Positions 10,993 to 11,832 of a stretch of DNA of 11,832 bases are shown here, one piece after another. The stretch is taken from assembly GCA_035286785.1 (NCBI GenBank), contig DATECS010000252.1, positions 1 through 11,832 on the forward strand, given 5' to 3'. The notes under the pieces are model-generated. The model was not told the origin of the DNA. It did no database searches and saw only the letters and a list, made by a program, of their open reading frames with translations. Position 1 is the first letter of the stretch. Every line of letters starts with the position of its first letter. The position numbers were made by a program, and so were the translations under genes. This DNA comes from UBA11386 sp035286785 (lineage in GTDB: Bacteria > Planctomycetota > Planctomycetia > Pirellulales > Thermoguttaceae).

Positions 10993-11832
10993 TGAATGCC
11001 TGCTGGAAATGGATCGACGAACGCACCGGGCTGGGAACGTGGATCGCCGCATGTCGTGAACGTCGCGTGCCAGGCCGGCCATGCCTGTGCCGCGCGTTGC
11101 CCTGCATGTTGGCGTTCGCTTTCGCCGTTCAGGCCATCACGGGCGTCGTCATGCTGATGCGCTATTGCCCCAGCACGCAAACGGCCTGGGAAAGCGTTTA
11201 TTATTTGCAGCATGAGGTCCAGGGCGGGTGGCTCCTGCGCGCGGTCCATCACTACACCGGCCAGGCCGTGCTCGTGCTGGTGTGGCTTTACCTGCTGGGC
11301 ATGATTTTTCGCGGCACGTATCGCGCGGGCCGTGAATTCGTCTACTGGTCGATACTGCTCTTGGGACTGGTCGCGTTGGCGCAGTTGCTCACGGGCGACT
11401 TGCTCGCCTGGGACGACAATAGCCGTTCGGCCACGCTGACGCGCGTCGGTTTTCTTGAAGCGCTGCCCGGGGTGGGCGAGTCGCTGTTCAAACTGGCCGC
11501 CGCCGGACCGGAGTTCGGCAACCTGACGCTCGCCCAGTTCACGGCGTTGCACACGATCGTTTTCGCCGGGGCGTTTTTGTTGCTGCTGGCGTTTCGCGGT
11601 TGGTTTGCTCGACGGACAGAAAAGATCGCCGCACTCTCCGCCGTCGGTTCATCACAAGAACCGAGCCGCGACCGTGAGGGAGCGGTTGCGACTCGTGAGA
11701 CTGAAAAACCGCTCCCTCACGGTCGCGGCTCGGAAAGTACGTCGGGCACACGCTTCTGGCCCGGCCAGGCGTTGGTTAATGTGCTGGGTTGTGTCATTTT
11801 ATTGGCGGTGGTGTTTGGTTGTGCCTTGTCGC
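10989..11832 (+). CDS. Cytochrome b, fused b6/subunit IV type, high-potential heme ligands absent; partial
   Basis: 281 codons are visible with no stop before the window edge. Helices A to D align without gaps to cytochrome b6. The b(p)/bL ligands are kept: His87 in RAVHHY (helix B) and His188 in ALHTIV (helix D). The second ligand of each helix is replaced: Tyr101, 14 residues after His87, and Arg203, 15 after His188. Thus only one b heme should be bound. After helix D, a linker (about 213-250) carries an in-frame inverted repeat translated as PSRDREGAV ... PLPHGRGS, then a new membrane segment begins (WPGQALVNVLG), as at the start of the subunit IV-like half. AAGGTGG lies 8 nt before the start. 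It is translationally coupled to the Rieske gene. A second, complete cytochrome b may follow beyond the window. Confidence 0.9.
   Translation, partial: MMNACWKWIDERTGLGTWIAACRERRVPGRPCLCRALPCMLAFAFAVQAITGVVMLMRYCPSTQTAWESVYYLQHEVQGGWLLRAVHHYTGQAVLVLVWLYLLGMIFRGTYRAGREFVYWSILLLGLVALAQLLTGDLLAWDDNSRSATLTRVGFLEALPGVGESLFKLAAAGPEFGNLTLAQFTALHTIVFAGAFLLLLAFRGWFARRTEKIAALSAVGSSQEPSRDREGAVATRETEKPLPHGRGSESTSGTRFWPGQALVNVLGCVILLAVVFGCALS
11661..11733 (+). repeat. Perfect 27-bp inverted repeat inside the cytochrome b gene
   Basis: Left arm 11661-11687 (begins CCGAGCCGCGACC, ends GGAGCGGTT) and right arm 11707-11733 are exact reverse complements with a 19-nt loop. Both arms are read in frame and code for part of the linker after helix D. 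I recognise the arm as an interspersed planctomycete repeat whose translations (SRDREGA, LPHGRGS) appear in unrelated proteins. Confidence 0.85.

Overview
The window reads as chromosomal DNA from a high-GC planctomycete, most likely of the Pirellulales type. This is inference. It rests on a DUF4912 protein with a Rho-N-like head, a UVR-motif protein next to ribF, a fused Rieske/cytochrome b pair, many genes with weak or no Shine-Dalgarno, and intergenic repeat families I associate with these genomes. One repeat translates to the familiar PSRDREGA / LPHGRGS peptides. No search was run.

Layout. Positions 1-378 are a promoter-like region, with a possible divergent gene leaving the left edge. A 638-aa Hsp70-like ATPase follows (379-2295, +); its C-terminus is a proline-rich linker and one membrane segment instead of the usual lid. 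A minus-strand block is convergent with it: lexA (4451-3843), an exported Cys-rich pentapeptide-repeat protein (3752-2652), and a DUF1778 (TacA-like) antitoxin (2655-2374) joined to it by an ATGA stop/start overlap. lexA has a good sigma70 promoter whose -10 box lies inside a perfect palindrome.

Positions 4476-5085 are a 610-bp gap with hairpins, short repeats, a good plus-strand promoter (4752-4780) and a strongly self-complementary stretch of about 165 nt, either a small RNA or the leader of the next gene. Next are the DUF4912 protein (5086-6234), a 321-bp gap with two inverted repeats, then a UVR-motif protein (6556-7344), ribF (7368-8321) and an NrnA-like DHH phosphoesterase (8412-9455) in one direction. 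A UPF0175/DUF3368 toxin-antitoxin-like pair (9659-10388) sits just ahead of a Tat-exported Rieske protein (10399-10992). That gene overlaps, by ATGA, a cytochrome b that runs off the right edge. Together the last two begin a quinol:cytochrome c oxidoreductase operon.

Main points of interest: the cytochrome b keeps the two His ligands of the low-potential heme but has Tyr and Arg where the two high-potential heme ligands should be; a 27-bp inverted repeat is inserted in frame in that gene; three REP-like palindromes share an 8-bp stem, 2-nt loop and GTTAGC tag, and one supplies the ribF stop codon; the exported pentapeptide protein has a 41-residue superrepeat with a Cys ladder; there is a possible unassigned structured RNA; and three contiguous 10-bp palindromes lie at the lexA promoter. 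I see no CRISPR array, tRNA, rRNA, complete transposon or obvious new defence system.
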